This document shows positions 18,439 to 29,961 of a DNA stretch of 64,000 nucleotides, in pieces. Under the pieces are notes generated by a model that searched no databases, was not told where the DNA came from, and saw only the letters and a program-made list of their open reading frames with translations. Location of the stretch: positions 44,526 to 108,525 of the forward strand of contig NZ_NRRS01000004.1 in assembly GCF_016583795.1 (NCBI RefSeq), in the 5' to 3' direction. Position numbers and translations under genes: made by a program. Source of the stretch: Rhabdochromatium marinum. GTDB taxonomy: Bacteria; Pseudomonadota; Gammaproteobacteria; Chromatiales; Chromatiaceae. Position 1 is the first letter of the stretch, and every line of letters begins with the position of its first letter.

Positions 18439-18744
18439 TCATTCCCAGATTACATGCGCATCGCGTGCCAGGGCGGTTTCAAGCAAACCAATCAGTGGTA
18501 GAGCGCGGTGCGCCAGGGTAATGCTGGGTTGTTCTCTGTCCCGACTGACGTCCTTGGGGTTCAGGGGGCGCTCAGGATTGGCTGCCACAGCGGCTTTCAG
18601 GTTATCGAGCGCTTCAGGGATGTCCTCGGGCATCAGGGCACCAGGAATCTTGCCACTGTTCCCCATCAGGCGCAGCAAGGTGATGGCCACATCGCCGAAC
18701 ATCAGAATATTGGCATGCGCGGGGCTTTGAAATTTAACCAGCAT
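18439..18744 (-). CDS. DUF1840 domain protein
   Basis: 101 residues. The MLVKFQSPAHANILMFGDVAITLLRLMGNSGKIPGAL start is the recognisable DUF1840 opening. A middle linker contains ALDNLKAAVAANP, and the end has TLAHRALPLIGLLETALARDAHVIWE. The family is small, cytoplasmic and uncharacterised, common in beta- and gammaproteobacteria. It converges on flgL and lies 18 nt downstream of the acyltransferase gene on the same strand, so it may end the glyQ operon. Confidence 0.85.
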   Translation of the reverse strand: MLVKFQSPAHANILMFGDVAITLLRLMGNSGKIPGALMPEDIPEALDNLKAAVAANPERPLNPKDVSRDREQPSITLAHRALPLIGLLETALARDAHVIWE

Positions 18745-18762
18745 GATGATGGTGACGACTGT

Positions 18763-19494
18763 TCAGCGGCGGCGGTCAACTGGGGCGGGCAAGTCGGCGA
18801 CGGTGCGCTCGATCCAATCCGCAGCAGCGCGGTTAATCTCAGCGGCGCTGCGCCCCTGGCTTGAGATCGGTTCTCCAATCACCAGCTGAATGCAGCCGGG
18901 TTTCTTTTTAAACGCGCGACGTCCCCAAAACGCTCCAGAGTTATGTGCAATAGGCAGCACCGCAGCACCAGTGCGCTCCGCGAGTTTGGCGCCGCTGATG
19001 TTGTAGTGGCCGCGCTGCCCCGGGGCCACGCGGGTGCCCTCGGGAAAGAGCACCACCCAGCGTCCGGCCTTCAGGCTGGCTTCACCCTGAGTCAGCACCT
19101 GTTTGAGCGCCTGACGTGGCGAGCTGCGGTCGATGGCGATGGGATGATAGCGGCGCAAGGCCCAGCCAAAGAAGGGGATGGCCAGCAGTTCGCGCTTCAG
19201 CACCCAGGCTTGCAGGCAGGGGAAGATGGTGCGCAGCGCAATGGTTTCCCAGGCCGACTGATGCTTGCACAGAATCACCACTGGCTGCGTCGGCAGATGC
19301 TCGCGGCCGGTCACGGTGAAATCAAGTCCACAGACCACGCGCAGTAATCCAAGCGACGTGCGCGACCAGGCATTCCCCAATCGACCCAATGTACATTCTG
19401 ACACCAGTGGGGCAGCGACCAGGATACTGAGGCTGTAGAGGATGGTCAGGCTGCTGAACAGCAGCATGAACAGGGCAGAACGAAGATACAACAT
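18763..19494 (-). CDS. PlsC-type 1-acyl-sn-glycerol-3-phosphate acyltransferase
   Basis: 243 residues. An N-terminal membrane segment (ALFMLLFSSLTILYSLSILVAAPL) precedes the acyltransferase fold with CKHQSAWETI (an HX4E variant of HX4D), LFPEGTRVAPGQRGHY and AVLPIAHNSGAFW. The family adds the second acyl chain to lysophosphatidic acid at the inner membrane. The HX4E form is common in this proteobacterial subgroup, often next to gmhB as here (4-nt gap). The exact substrate is inferred from the family. Confidence 0.88.
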   Translation of the reverse strand: MLYLRSALFMLLFSSLTILYSLSILVAAPLVSECTLGRLGNAWSRTSLGLLRVVCGLDFTVTGREHLPTQPVVILCKHQSAWETIALRTIFPCLQAWVLKRELLAIPFFGWALRRYHPIAIDRSSPRQALKQVLTQGEASLKAGRWVVLFPEGTRVAPGQRGHYNISGAKLAERTGAAVLPIAHNSGAFWGRRAFKKKPGCIQLVIGEPISSQGRSAAEINRAAADWIERTVADLPAPVDRRR

Positions 19495-19498
19495 GGTT

Positions 19499-20047
19499 TT
19501 AGCGCTCGCTTAACAGAGCATCAACGGCTGTGAAAAGATCCGGGAACTGCTCAATGTTGTGCAGCTCAACACTATGGGTATCCAGTGTGCGCTCGCCTTT
19601 GCCGGTTTTGACCAGGATTGGACGCGCGCCTACGGCCAGTGCCGCCTGCACGTCGCGCAGCGCATCACCAATGACCGGCACATCCACCAGCGACACCCCA
19701 AAACGCCGCGCCAGGGACTCCAGCAGACCGGTGCGCGGCTTGCGGCAGGTGCAGCCCTTGTTGGGGCGATGCGGGCAATAGGCGATGGCTTCAATACGCG
19801 CGCCAGCGGTGGCCAGTTCCTGACTCATCTTTTGATGGATAAGCGCCAGCTGGTCATGATCGAACAGGCCGCGACCGATGCCAGACTGATTGGTGGCGAC
19901 TGTCACCGTCCAGCCGGCGTTATTGAGTCGCGCGATGGCCTGCGGACTGCCGGAAATGGGCGCCCATTCATCGGGTGACTTAATGTAGGCATCCGAGTCA
20001 CGATTGATCACCCCATCGCGGTCGAGGATAACAAGCCTGACGCTCAT
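19499..20047 (-). CDS. gmhB: D-glycero-beta-D-manno-heptose-1,7-bisphosphate 7-phosphatase
   Basis: 182 residues, HAD superfamily. Motif I is ILDRDGVINRD, motif II is ATNQSGIGRG, and the zinc loop CPHRPNKGCTCRKP is characteristic of GmhB. Motif IV is VIGDALRDVQAA. It dephosphorylates heptose bisphosphate in ADP-heptose synthesis for LPS inner core. Its start overlaps the MazG-like gene by 4 nt. The glyQ-glyS-gmhB-plsC arrangement is frequent in gammaproteobacteria. Confidence 0.94.
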   Translation of the reverse strand: MSVRLVILDRDGVINRDSDAYIKSPDEWAPISGSPQAIARLNNAGWTVTVATNQSGIGRGLFDHDQLALIHQKMSQELATAGARIEAIAYCPHRPNKGCTCRKPRTGLLESLARRFGVSLVDVPVIGDALRDVQAALAVGARPILVKTGKGERTLDTHSVELHNIEQFPDLFTAVDALLSER

Positions 20048-20409
20048 GGGGCCTCGGGGTCTGGATCATCCTCAAACGCTGAGACGCGGATGCGGCCATT
20101 GACCATGCGCGCTTTGCGTGAGTCAAGCTTGGCCATTTTTTGCCAGAAAGCGGTTTTCAGATCCACATCGGCAGCAATGGCGGTGCCGAGCAGCAAAATC
20201 GTCAGATCGGCTATTTCCTCGGCCAACAGCGCATAGGGCCGGCCCTTGGTGACGCTGGCGGAGATTTCCCCGAGTTCCTCGGCCATCAGCGCAATACGGT
20301 AGACCAGATCCTCGCCGCCGGTTTCGCGCAAGTGGTGTTTGTCATGAAAGGCCTGGACCGCCGCCAGCATGGCGTCGTAGGAGTCCGGATTTACTGTCTT
20401 CTCAGCCAT
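20044..20409 (-). CDS. MazG-like nucleotide pyrophosphohydrolase
   Basis: 121 residues, all helical. The MazG metal-binding pattern is visible as MAEELGEISASVTKG followed by LLAEEIADLTILLLG (EExxE then ExxD). Such single-domain proteins hydrolyse nucleoside triphosphates or modified nucleotides to monophosphate and pyrophosphate. The specific substrate cannot be read from the sequence. It lies 3 nt after glyS and overlaps gmhB, so it is part of the same operon. Confidence 0.82.
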   Translation of the reverse strand: MAEKTVNPDSYDAMLAAVQAFHDKHHLRETGGEDLVYRIALMAEELGEISASVTKGRPYALLAEEIADLTILLLGTAIAADVDLKTAFWQKMAKLDSRKARMVNGRIRVSAFEDDPDPEAP

Positions 20410-20412
20410 GGC

Positions 20413-22485
20413 TTAGTGCTGCAAGGTTGCGATATTGGCAATGCGCAGGAACAGCTGCTGGAGGTGTTCGAGCAGGGCGAGACGATTGTCGCGCACCTGC
20501 GCATCCTCGGCCATCACCATGATGGCATCGAAGAAGGCATCGACCGGTGCGCGCAAACTGGCCAGAGCCACCAAGGCGCCCCGGTAGTCGCCGCTGGCCA
20601 GCCGCGGCTGGAGTTCGGCCTCGACGGTGGCTATGGACTCGGCCAGCTGTTGTTCCTCGGCAGCTTGCAGTGCATCCCGGTTCAGCTGACGGGCACTGGC
20701 CGGCGCTTTTTTGAGAATATTGGCGATGCGCTTGTTGGCAGCAGCCAACGCAGCGGACTCGGGCAGATGGCTGAAGGCTTCAACCGCGCGCACCCGCCGG
20801 TCAATGTCAGCCGGCGCACTGAGCCCGAGACTGAGCACCGCCGCGACCCGATCACTGGCAATGCCCTGATCCTGATAGTAGGCGCTGAGCCGCTCCAGGC
20901 AATAGCCCAGCACCTCATCGACCACTGCCGGCGCTTGAATGGTTGCCGGAAAGGTTGCCGCGCTCTGTTGCAGCAGGTGTTTCAGATCCAGCTTCAGAGG
21001 GATTTCAATCAGCAGGCGCAACACGCCAATGGCGGCGCGGCGTAGACCATAGGGATCCTTCACCCCGGTGGGTCGCTCACCAATGGCAAAGACGCCGACC
21101 AGCGAATCGAGCCGATCCGCCAGTGCCAGCGCCTGCCCCAGCGGCGTCGCCGGCAGCTGGTCGCCGGCCTGGCGTGGCAGATACTGTTCCGCCATGGCAG
21201 CAGCAATGGCGGCCGACTCACCGCTACGTTCAGCATAGTAGCGCCCGATGACACCCTGCAGGCTGCCAAACTCACCCACCATCAGAGTGACCAGATCACA
21301 CTTGGCCAACTGGGCGGCGCGCTCGGCTTCGGCGGGGTCGATGTCCAGGGCATCAGCCATGGTGCCCAGCAGGCGAGCAACCCGCCCGGCCCGCTCGGCC
21401 AGGGAGCCAAGCTGGTCCTGAAACACCACCTCAGCCAGCTTGGGAATGCGCTGGGCGAGTGGTTCCTTGAGATCCTGTTCCCAGAAAAAACGCGCATCGG
21501 CAAAGCGCGGGGTAATCACCCGCTCGTTGCCAGCGCGCACCAGATCCGGCTCGCGGCTGTCGATGTTGGCGATGGTGATAAAGCAAGGCCGTAGCGTGCC
21601 GTCGGTGCCTAAGACTGGAAAATATTTCTGATGCTTCTGCATGGTCTCGATCAGCACCTCGGGCGGCACTTCGAGATAGGCTGCATCGAAGTGCCCGAGT
21701 AAGGCCACTGGCCATTCGCATAGTGCGGTGACTTCATCCAGCAACGCCTCGCTGGGCTGTACCTGACCCTCGGCACTGGCCGCCAGCGCATGGATTTGCT
21801 CCAGAATGCGCGCGCGCCGGGCCGCGAAATCCGGCTCCACCCAGCCCGAGTCGCGCAGCAGACGGTCATAATCGCGCGGATGCTCAATGGCGATGGGAGC
21901 CGGCGCATGGAAGCGATGGCCGTGGGTGTGCTGGCCCATGGCAATGCCCAAGACCTCGCCTTGCAACGGCTGATCACCCAGCAGGGCACAGATCCAGTGC
22001 ACCGGGCGTACAAAGCTCGCCTCGCCGCTGCCCCAGCGCATGCGTTTGGGAATTGGCAACGCCGCCAGTGCCTGCTCGGTGAGTTCCGGCAGCCAGTCGG
22101 CCGCCGCGCGTCCTGGAATCACCTGTTCGTGCACTAACCAGGCACCCTTGTCGGTTTCCAGCCGGCCCAGCGCCTCCAGCTCAACCCCGCAGGAACGCGC
22201 AAAGCCCAGTGCCGCCGGCGTCGGCTGTCCTTCGGCATCGAAGGCCGCTGTCAGCGCCGGACCCCGGCGGCTGTGATGCTGATCAGGCGTGGCCAGCGCG
22301 AGGTCGGCAATGCGCACCGCCAAGCGCCGCGGAGTGGCAAAGCGTTCAGACGCGCCATGGGCAAGTTGCTGCTCATCAATGCGCTTGAGCAGTTCGCGGT
22401 GGAACGCCTCGGCCAGACGCGGCAGAGCGACCGGGGGCAGTTCTTCGGTGCCGATTTCAATCAGCAGATCGGCGGTTGTACTCAT
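20413..22485 (-). CDS. glyS: Glycyl-tRNA synthetase beta subunit
   Basis: 690 residues, the usual length for GlyS. It starts with [25 protein letters not shown], has the KRMRWG and [12 protein letters not shown] motifs, and ends with an anticodon-binding region ([39 protein letters not shown]). Together with GlyQ it forms the alpha2-beta2 enzyme that charges tRNA-Gly. The start overlaps the glyQ stop by 4 nt. Confidence 0.97.
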   Translation of the reverse strand: MSTTADLLIEIGTEELPPVALPRLAEAFHRELLKRIDEQQLAHGASERFATPRRLAVRIADLALATPDQHHSRRGPALTAAFDAEGQPTPAALGFARSCGVELEALGRLETDKGAWLVHEQVIPGRAAADWLPELTEQALAALPIPKRMRWGSGEASFVRPVHWICALLGDQPLQGEVLGIAMGQHTHGHRFHAPAPIAIEHPRDYDRLLRDSGWVEPDFAARRARILEQIHALAASAEGQVQPSEALLDEVTALCEWPVALLGHFDAAYLEVPPEVLIETMQKHQKYFPVLGTDGTLRPCFITIANIDSREPDLVRAGNERVITPRFADARFFWEQDLKEPLAQRIPKLAEVVFQDQLGSLAERAGRVARLLGTMADALDIDPAEAERAAQLAKCDLVTLMVGEFGSLQGVIGRYYAERSGESAAIAAAMAEQYLPRQAGDQLPATPLGQALALADRLDSLVGVFAIGERPTGVKDPYGLRRAAIGVLRLLIEIPLKLDLKHLLQQSAATFPATIQAPAVVDEVLGYCLERLSAYYQDQGIASDRVAAVLSLGLSAPADIDRRVRAVEAFSHLPESAALAAANKRIANILKKAPASARQLNRDALQAAEEQQLAESIATVEAELQPRLASGDYRGALVALASLRAPVDAFFDAIMVMAEDAQVRDNRLALLEHLQQLFLRIANIATLQH

Positions 22486-23426
22486 GCGGCCCTCCGCTCG
22501 GGTGGCTGTTGCGCGGCGTCCAGCATCGGAAAGCCCAGTGCCTCGCGTGCCTGATAGTAACCAGCGGCCACCGCACGGGCCAGGGTGCGCACTCTTAAGA
22601 TAAAACGCTGGCGTTCCGTCACCGAAATCGCCCCGCGCGCATCAAGTAAATTAAACAAATGCGAGGCCTTCAGCACCTGCTCATAGGCTGGCAGTGGTAG
22701 GCCCAGCTCAGCGAGGTGGTGGCTCTGGCGCTCGGCGACATCAAACTGCTCGAACAGAGCCGGAACCTCGGCGTGCTCGAAGTTGTAGGCCGACTGCTCG
22801 ACTTCGTTCTGATGGTAAACATCACCATAGGTCACACGCGCCTCGGGCGTCTGCTTCCACAGCAGATCGAACACATTTTCAACCCCTTGCAGGTACATGG
22901 CGATGCGCTCCAAGCCATAGGTAATCTCGCCGCTGACCGGGCGACATTCCAGGCCCCCCACCTGCTGGAAATAGGTGAACTGGGTCACTTCCATGCCATT
23001 GAGCCACACCTCCCAGCCCAGCCCCCAGGCCCCGAGGGTGGGAGACTCCCAGTTGTCCTCAACAAAGCGAATGTCGTGCACCAGCGGATCAATGCCCAGG
23101 GTTTGCAGCGAGTCGAGATACAGCTGCTGGATGTTCGCCGGCGAAGGCTTCAGCAGCACCTGATACTGATAATAATGCTGCAAACGGTTGGGATTCTCGC
23201 CATAGCGTCCATCGGTCGGGCGGCGACTCGGCTGCACATAGGCCGCGCGCCAGGGCTCAGGGCCGATGGCGCGCAGAAAAGTGGCCGGATGGAAGGTCCC
23301 CGCCCCCACTTCCATGTCATGCGGCTGCACAATCAGACAGCCACGTTCGGCCCAGAATTGCTGAAGCCTGAGAATCAGATCCTGAAAATCCAGGAACTGA
23401 GGAACCACCACAGGTGCACTTGGCAC
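22482..23426 (-). CDS. glyQ: Glycyl-tRNA synthetase alpha subunit
   Basis: 314 residues from the GTG at 23426. GGGAGG lies 5 nt upstream of that GTG, whereas the longer frame back to 23522 has no family similarity. The protein has [62 protein letters not shown] and [15 protein letters not shown], which form the class II catalytic site. It opens the glyQ-glyS-MazG-gmhB-plsC operon and is divergent from the CDF transporter. Confidence 0.96.
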   Translation of the reverse strand: MPSAPVVVPQFLDFQDLILRLQQFWAERGCLIVQPHDMEVGAGTFHPATFLRAIGPEPWRAAYVQPSRRPTDGRYGENPNRLQHYYQYQVLLKPSPANIQQLYLDSLQTLGIDPLVHDIRFVEDNWESPTLGAWGLGWEVWLNGMEVTQFTYFQQVGGLECRPVSGEITYGLERIAMYLQGVENVFDLLWKQTPEARVTYGDVYHQNEVEQSAYNFEHAEVPALFEQFDVAERQSHHLAELGLPLPAYEQVLKASHLFNLLDARGAISVTERQRFILRVRTLARAVAAGYYQAREALGFPMLDAAQQPPERRAA

Positions 23427-23615
23427 GGCAACCTCCCACGAACAAGGAAATCTGCGCAGTATAATGCCTTCGTATGGCTCGTGCGCGATGTTGCAACCAG
23501 CCTTGGTTGTTGCGGGTGGCATCTACCTGATGCGCCTTTGGTCTGTGGCGATAGCACTGAGCCCTCCTTTGCGGCGATGATGCCGCTATTGTGACCTTGA
23601 ACGAGTCGAAAGCCC

Positions 23616-24806
23616 ATGGGTAGCCTGTCGCAAAATAACCAATCCGCATCGGCCTGGTCTGCGCCTGAGTCCGGTCTCGGTCGCGTTCAGGCCATCGCCC
23701 GCACCAGCCTAGTCTCGGCGCTGTGCAATACCGCGCTGGCGATCATCAAAATTCTCGCCGGTTGGTTGGGCAATTCCCATGCACTGATTGCTGATGGTGT
23801 GCATTCGGTGTCGGATCTAGCCTCTGATTTGCTGGTGTATATCGCCGGGCGCCATGCTGGCGAGGCGCCGGATGACAGGCATCCTTATGGACATCAGCGC
23901 TTTGAAACAGTTGCAACACTGGTTTTGGGGTTGTTCCTTGCAGCGGTGGCGCTGGGGATTGCCTGGGATGGGGTCGAGCGGCTGTTTGCGCCTGAGCAAC
24001 TCTTGCAGCCGGGGTGGCTGGCGCTGACCGCAGCGCTGGGCTCCATTCTGGTCAATGAAGGACTGTTTTGGTACACCCTCGGCTATGCCCGGCGGGTGCG
24101 CTCGGATCTGCTGCGAGCCAATGCCTGGCATCATCGCTCCGATGCTATCTCCTCTATCGTGGTGCTGATCGGCGTGGCCGGTACCCTGGCGGGCCTGAGC
24201 TATCTGGACGCTGTCGCCTCGGTACTGGTGGCGGTAATGATCGCCAAAATCGCCTGGGATCTGGGGCAGGGTGCAGTGGGCGAGCTGGTTGATGCCGGGC
24301 TGGAGCCGGCGCGGATCGAGGACATCCGTCGCACCATCACCAGCCTGGCCGATGTACGGGATCTGCACATGCTACGCACCCGCACCTACGGTGGCCAGGC
24401 CAGCGCTGATGTGCACGTACTGGTCGATCCCTATATCAGCGTCTCCGAAGGGCACATGATCAGCGTACTGGTCGAACGGCGCCTGAAAGCGGGCTTTGAT
24501 GAAATCAGTGAAGTCATTGTGCATATTGACCCGGAAGACGACGAAGAGCGCCCGGTGGGCGCCAACCTGCCGTTGCGCGCCGATGCGCTGCGCACCCTTC
24601 AGCAGCTTTGTGCCGAGATTCCGGAATTTGCTGCGCGGCGGCGCGTGCTGCTGCATTATCTGCACGGCGCCCTGGAAGTGGAGATTTTGCTGCCCGTAGA
24701 GTTGACTAGGCGCGCGGGCACGGATGCCGAGAAGCTCGCCAGCCATATTCGCCATGCGGTGACGCGGGATCCGGTGTTTCGCCAGGTGCGAGTGTATTTT
24801 GGCTGA
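23616..24806 (+). CDS. Cation diffusion facilitator (CDF) family metal transporter
   Basis: 396 residues, longer than the usual ~300. The transmembrane part has the metal-site motifs ALIADGVHSVSDLASD in TM2 and HHRSDAISSIVVLIG in TM5, and the HPYGHQRFE loop. A cytoplasmic domain follows (DIRRTITSLADVRDLHMLRTRTYGGQASADVHVLVDP). About 90 extra C-terminal residues form a second ferredoxin-like module. CDF proteins export Zn, Fe, Mn or related divalent ions by proton exchange. HxxxD-type sites in both helices are compatible with Zn or Fe; the metal cannot be assigned. Confidence 0.9.
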   Translation: MGSLSQNNQSASAWSAPESGLGRVQAIARTSLVSALCNTALAIIKILAGWLGNSHALIADGVHSVSDLASDLLVYIAGRHAGEAPDDRHPYGHQRFETVATLVLGLFLAAVALGIAWDGVERLFAPEQLLQPGWLALTAALGSILVNEGLFWYTLGYARRVRSDLLRANAWHHRSDAISSIVVLIGVAGTLAGLSYLDAVASVLVAVMIAKIAWDLGQGAVGELVDAGLEPARIEDIRRTITSLADVRDLHMLRTRTYGGQASADVHVLVDPYISVSEGHMISVLVERRLKAGFDEISEVIVHIDPEDDEERPVGANLPLRADALRTLQQLCAEIPEFAARRRVLLHYLHGALEVEILLPVELTRRAGTDAEKLASHIRHAVTRDPVFRQVRVYFG

Positions 24807-24823
24807 CGGGCTCTGGGCTGAGT

Positions 24824-24894
24824 TGGACCGCCGTGGTGCATTCGCTTGCACTTTAGTGGTGCGCAGCCTGGCTGGGGTGCATACTATTGGTGCG
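24824..24894 (+). promoter_or_regulatory. NtrC-binding site cluster upstream of glnA
   Basis: Two 17-bp sites match the NtrC consensus TGCAC-N5-TGGTGCA: TGCACTTTAGTGGTGCG at 24847-24863 and TGCATACTATTGGTGCG at 24878-24894. Their centres are 31 bp apart, three helical turns, as in the enteric glnA enhancer. A third, weaker match, TGGACCGCCGTGGTGCA, is at 24824-24840. They lie about 120-155 bp upstream of the expected start of the sigma-54 promoter, a proper enhancer distance. Confidence 0.85.
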
Positions 24895-24981
24895 GGGTTG
24901 ACGCCCGACAGGGGACTGAGGTGGCGTTGACGACCCATAGCGGCCTTAGCAGACGCGAAGTATGCGCAGACGATGAGCGGA

Positions 24982-24997
24982 TGGCACGATCTCTGCT
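24982..24997 (+). promoter_or_regulatory. Sigma-54 promoter of glnA
   Basis: TGGCACGATCTCTGCT has GG at 24983-24984 and GC at 24995-24996 with exactly 10 nt between. It differs from TGGCACG-N4-TTGCW by a single base. The predicted transcript starts near 25008, giving a leader of about 117 nt before the glnA ATG. With the upstream NtrC sites it forms a classical nitrogen-regulated promoter. The remaining intergenic bases (24807-25124) hold nothing else recognisable. Confidence 0.85.
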
Positions 24998-25124
24998 TTC
25001 GCTCCAGCCAGCGGTTAGCGGCGGTGGGCGCCTGGCGTCTGGTCGCGACACTGTTATTGCAACAACTCAGATCCCCATCATCCACTGAACCTGCACTCGC
25101 AGAACCGAATTTGGAGAATAGTAG

Positions 25125-26531
25125 ATGTCCGCAAAGGTGTTGAAACTGATTAAAGACGAGGACGTAAAGTTCGTCGACCTGCGCTTTACCGACACTCGCG
25201 GTAAGGAGCAGCACGTCTCGCTGCCGGCCACCAAGGTTGATGAGGGCCTGTTTCAGGACGGCAAGATGTTCGACGGCTCTTCCATCGCTGGCTGGAAAGG
25301 CATTGAAGCCTCCGACATGGTGCTGATGCCCGAGGCCGACACCGCCGTGCTTGACCCCTTCACTGACGAAAAGACCCTGAACATCCGCTGCGACATCCTC
25401 GAGCCAGCCACTATGCAGGGCTACGAGCGCGATCCGCGTTCGGTGGCCAAGCGCGCCGAGGCCTACCTGAAGTCCACCGGCATTGCCGATACGGCATTCT
25501 TTGGCCCCGAGCCTGAATTCTTCGTGCTCGATGACGTGCGCTGGGGCGCCAACATCGGCGGCGCCTTCTATAAGGTTGACTCCGAAGAAGCCCAGTGGAA
25601 CTCCGAGCGCGTGTTTGAAGATGGCAACATGGGTCATCGCCCCGGCGTCAAGGGCGGCTATTTCCCAGTGCCACCGGTTGATTCATTGCACGATCTGCGC
25701 GGCGCCATGTGTCTGGCCATGGAAGAAATGGGCCTGACCGTTGAGGTGCACCATCACGAAGTAGCCACCGCTGGTCAGTGCGAAATCGGCACCGAGTTCG
25801 CCACTTTAGTGCAGCGCGCGGACATGAACCAAATCCTCAAATACTGCGTGCAGAATGTGGCCCATGCCTATGGCAAGACCGCCACCTTTATGCCCAAACC
25901 TCTGGTGGGTGACAACGGCAACGGCATGCATGTGCACCAATCGCTCGGCAAGGACGGCAAGAACATCTTCACCGGCGACAAATACGCCGGCCTGTCGGAA
26001 AACGCGCTCTACTACATCGGCGGTATCATCAAGCACGCCCGCGCGCTGAACGCCTTCACCAACGCCTCCACCAACTCCTACAAGCGCTTGGTGCCAGGCT
26101 TCGAGGCGCCGGTCATGCTGGCTTATTCGGCCCGCAACCGCTCAGCTTCAGTGCGTATTCCTCATGACGCCAACCCCAAGGCGGCACGCATTGAGGTGCG
26201 TTTCCCGGACAGCACCGGCAACCCCTATCTGTCCTTCGCCGCCATGATGCTGGCCGGTCTCGACGGCATCCAGAACAAGATCCACCCCGGCGAGCCCATG
26301 GACAAGGATCTCTACGACCTGCCGCCGGAAGAGGAAAAAGCCATTCCGCAGGTGTGCTACGCCCTGGATCAGGCGCTTGAGGCCCTGGATCAGGATCGCG
26401 ACTTCCTCACCGTGGGTGGCGTCTTCACCGATGACGTGATCGACGGCTATATCGCGCTCAAGATGCAGGAAGTAACCCTGCTGCGTATGACCACGCATCC
26501 GGTGGAGTTCGACCTTTACTACAGTCTGTAA
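25125..26531 (+). CDS. glnA: Glutamine synthetase, type I
   Basis: 468 residues, the length of the adenylylated GSI-beta class. Motifs: [29 protein letters not shown] (metal Glu), [33 protein letters not shown] (ATP site) and the NRSASVRIP region. Tyr397 in DLYDLPPEE is at the adenylylation position of the enteric enzyme. It makes glutamine from glutamate, ammonia and ATP. GGAGAATAG precedes the ATG. An NtrC/sigma-54 promoter upstream and ntrBC downstream link it to nitrogen control. Confidence 0.98.
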   Translation: MSAKVLKLIKDEDVKFVDLRFTDTRGKEQHVSLPATKVDEGLFQDGKMFDGSSIAGWKGIEASDMVLMPEADTAVLDPFTDEKTLNIRCDILEPATMQGYERDPRSVAKRAEAYLKSTGIADTAFFGPEPEFFVLDDVRWGANIGGAFYKVDSEEAQWNSERVFEDGNMGHRPGVKGGYFPVPPVDSLHDLRGAMCLAMEEMGLTVEVHHHEVATAGQCEIGTEFATLVQRADMNQILKYCVQNVAHAYGKTATFMPKPLVGDNGNGMHVHQSLGKDGKNIFTGDKYAGLSENALYYIGGIIKHARALNAFTNASTNSYKRLVPGFEAPVMLAYSARNRSASVRIPHDANPKAARIEVRFPDSTGNPYLSFAAMMLAGLDGIQNKIHPGEPMDKDLYDLPPEEEKAIPQVCYALDQALEALDQDRDFLTVGGVFTDDVIDGYIALKMQEVTLLRMTTHPVEFDLYYSL

Positions 26532-26563
26532 AGCAGCGCCCGCACGGGGAGCTGCTTCCCGCA

Positions 26564-26598
26564 AGCCCGCACGCCCCGATGGCGGCGGGCTTTTTTTT
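26564..26598 (+). terminator. Rho-independent terminator after glnA
   Basis: AGCCCGC at 26564-26570 pairs with GCGGGCT at 26585-26591. An inner CGCC/GGCG stem closes a CCGAT loop with a single A bulge, and eight T residues follow. It lies 33 nt after the glnA stop, behind another hairpin (AAGCAGC/GCTGCTT, 26531-26557), and partly separates glnA from ntrBC. Confidence 0.92.
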
Positions 26599-26638
26599 GG
26601 ATGCCGTGCACCCCTACTGAGGGACTCTCCTTCCCAGC

Positions 26639-27726
26639 ATGAAGAAGCTAGCCCCAACTGACCCGCGCGTGACTGAGCGGGTGCTCGACAACATGAACGC
26701 CTCTGTGTTGCTGTTTGATCGCAACCTGTGCCTGTGCTACATCAACCCCGCCGGCGAAACCCTGCTCTCCGTCAGTGCCAATGCCGTACTAGGGGTTCCG
26801 GCCGGTGATCTGGTGCCTTGCCCGTCGGAATCGGTCGAGCAGCGCCTGCGCCATACGCTCAAGACCCGCCATCCCTACACCGAGCGGGAAGTGGAGCTGA
26901 CGCGCCCTGATGGGCAGATGATTCGGGTCAACTGTACCGTGCTGCCCATGCACCATGACACGCGCGGTGGGGAATTGCTGATGGAACTCCATCAGGTTGA
27001 TCGCCAGATTCGCATCACCCGCGAGGAACACCTGCTCGCCCAGCACCAGGCCAGTCAGGCGCTGTTGCGCGGGCTGGCCCATGAAATCAAAAACCCACTC
27101 GGCGGACTGCGTGGTGCGGCGCAACTTCTGGAGCGCGAACTGCCCAATCCCGAGCTGCGCGAGTACACCCGCATCATCATCGACGAGGCCGACCGGCTGC
27201 AAAAGCTGCTCAACCGCATGCTCGGCCCCAACCAGTTGCCACAGCTCAGCCGGGTGAACATTCACCATATTCTCGAGCATGTGCGCGGCCTGATCCGCGC
27301 CGAATTTCCCCAAGGCCCGCGCCTGGTGCGCGATTATGACCCCAGCATCCCCGACTTTGAGGCCGATTCTGAACGTCTGATCCAGGCGCTGCTGAATATC
27401 GCCCGCAATGGAGCCGCTGCCGCCGGCGAGTCAGGGCAGCTCAGTCTGCGTACCCGGGTACTGCGCCAGTTCACCATTAGCAATCTGCGCTATCGCCTAG
27501 TGCTGAGCATCGAGATCGAGGACAACGGCCCCGGCATCCCCGACAGCTTGCAGGATCGCATCTTTTTTCCCATGGTCTCCGGGCGTGCTGGCGGCACCGG
27601 ACTTGGCCTGCCAATTGCACAGGAGTTGATCAATCAGCACGGCGGCCTGATCGAATGTGAAAGCCGGCCGCAGAAAACTCAGTTTTTTGTGTATTTACCA
27701 CTAAAAGATGCTTCTGAAGTTAGCCC

Positions 27727-27730
<4 letters not shown>
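26639..27730 (+). CDS. ntrB: Nitrogen regulation sensor kinase NtrB (GlnL)
   Basis: 363 residues without transmembrane segments. An N-terminal PAS domain (about 10-120) is followed by the H box LLRGLAHEIKNPLGGLRGAAQLL with the phospho-His, the N box NIARNGAAAAGE, and the G boxes IEDNGPGIPDSL and GRAGGTGLGLPIAQELI. NtrB phosphorylates or dephosphorylates NtrC according to PII signals. Its stop overlaps the ntrC start by 4 nt. It starts 41 nt after the glnA terminator. Confidence 0.96.
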
Positions 27731-29145
<1,415 letters not shown>

Positions 29146-29207
29146 TAAAGCCCGCTGCCGGCCTGATGTGCAAAGGCTGTCATTCAGCCATTTGCGAGGA
29201 TTCTTTC

Positions 29208-29618
29208 GTGGACGCAAGCAGTATCCAGATTGCCGGCACCGAGTTAGCCGGCGCCACCTGGGCCGAGGGGCAGGTGCGCGTGCAACTCGCCCGCGCGCTC
29301 ATCGTCACCACCATGACCGGCTCAGTGGAGCAAACCCTGTGGTGGCAGGCTGGGGAGTTGGTGATTGGCGGGTTGGAGGAGGAACCATCGGCGGAGGGTC
29401 TGGACGACCTTCAGGGCGCGATCTGCGAGCGTGGTGATATTGATGACAATGAATACACCTATCGGAACATGATTCCGATCCCACTGCTCAGTCGCGGAAA
29501 CATTCGCTTGGAACTGCATCTGCGTGATGGCCGGCAGCCGCTGGTGGTCAGGGGTGAAACCATTGAATTGCAGCTGCGCGATACGCCGAAGTATATCGAG
29601 CATTTGCGGCCGGGTTAG
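29208..29618 (+). CDS. Conserved hypothetical protein downstream of ntrC
   Basis: 136 residues from the GTG at 29208, chosen because GAGGA lies 7 nt upstream; a longer frame from 29142 overlaps ntrC by 4 nt but has an unconvincing Cys-rich start. The protein is acidic and appears to be mostly beta-sheet (SIQIAGTELAGATWAEGQVRVQLARALIVTTM, NIRLELHLRDGRQPLVVRGETIELQLRD). There is no signal or membrane segment. No family is recognised. Its position suggests co-transcription with ntrBC. Confidence 0.6.
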   Translation: MDASSIQIAGTELAGATWAEGQVRVQLARALIVTTMTGSVEQTLWWQAGELVIGGLEEEPSAEGLDDLQGAICERGDIDDNEYTYRNMIPIPLLSRGNIRLELHLRDGRQPLVVRGETIELQLRDTPKYIEHLRPG

Positions 29619-29664
29619 GGCCTTGTAATTGTGCCCTTGGCGCCCGGCCGGCGGCGCGGTCGGT

Positions 29665-29886
29665 TCAGCGATGAGAGCCGACAATCTGGTGGGCGAGATC
29701 GACCACTCGGTTGGCCATATCCTGATAGCTCTGACGGTAGTCAGCCAGCAGTCCCTCGCTGGAGGCCCAGTAATCCTTGCCCGAGACACCATTTTCGTGT
29801 TCGTGGTTGATGAACTGCTGTTGCATGCCCAGCATTTTTTCGATCAAATCCTGCTTTTCCTGTTTCAAGGCGGCGACGTCGGTCAT
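29665..29886 (-). CDS. Small coiled-coil-like hypothetical protein
   Basis: 73 residues, charged and helical (MTDVAALKQEKQDLIEKMLGMQQQFINHEHENGVSGKDYW). CAGGAG lies 7-8 nt before the ATG, which supports this strand over the overlapping plus-strand frame at 29629-29904. It has no Cys and no signal peptide. It is divergent from trmL and converges on the hypothetical gene downstream of ntrC. The function is unknown. Confidence 0.65.
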   Translation of the reverse strand: MTDVAALKQEKQDLIEKMLGMQQQFINHEHENGVSGKDYWASSEGLLADYRQSYQDMANRVVDLAHQIVGSHR

Positions 29887-29961
29887 GGTTGCACTCCTGA
29901 ATAAAGGGAAGGGTAATTTCGACGCAATACTATAGCACAGCTCTCAAGTAATGGGTCAAGC

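Noticed and set aside
24372..25637. 421-codon open frame on the minus strand
   Set aside because: It is antisense to the CDF gene and glnA and spans the glnA promoter; the peptide has no family features.
29629..29904. Plus-strand 91-codon frame
   Set aside because: Overlaps the minus-strand 73-residue gene, which has the better ribosome site and codon pattern.
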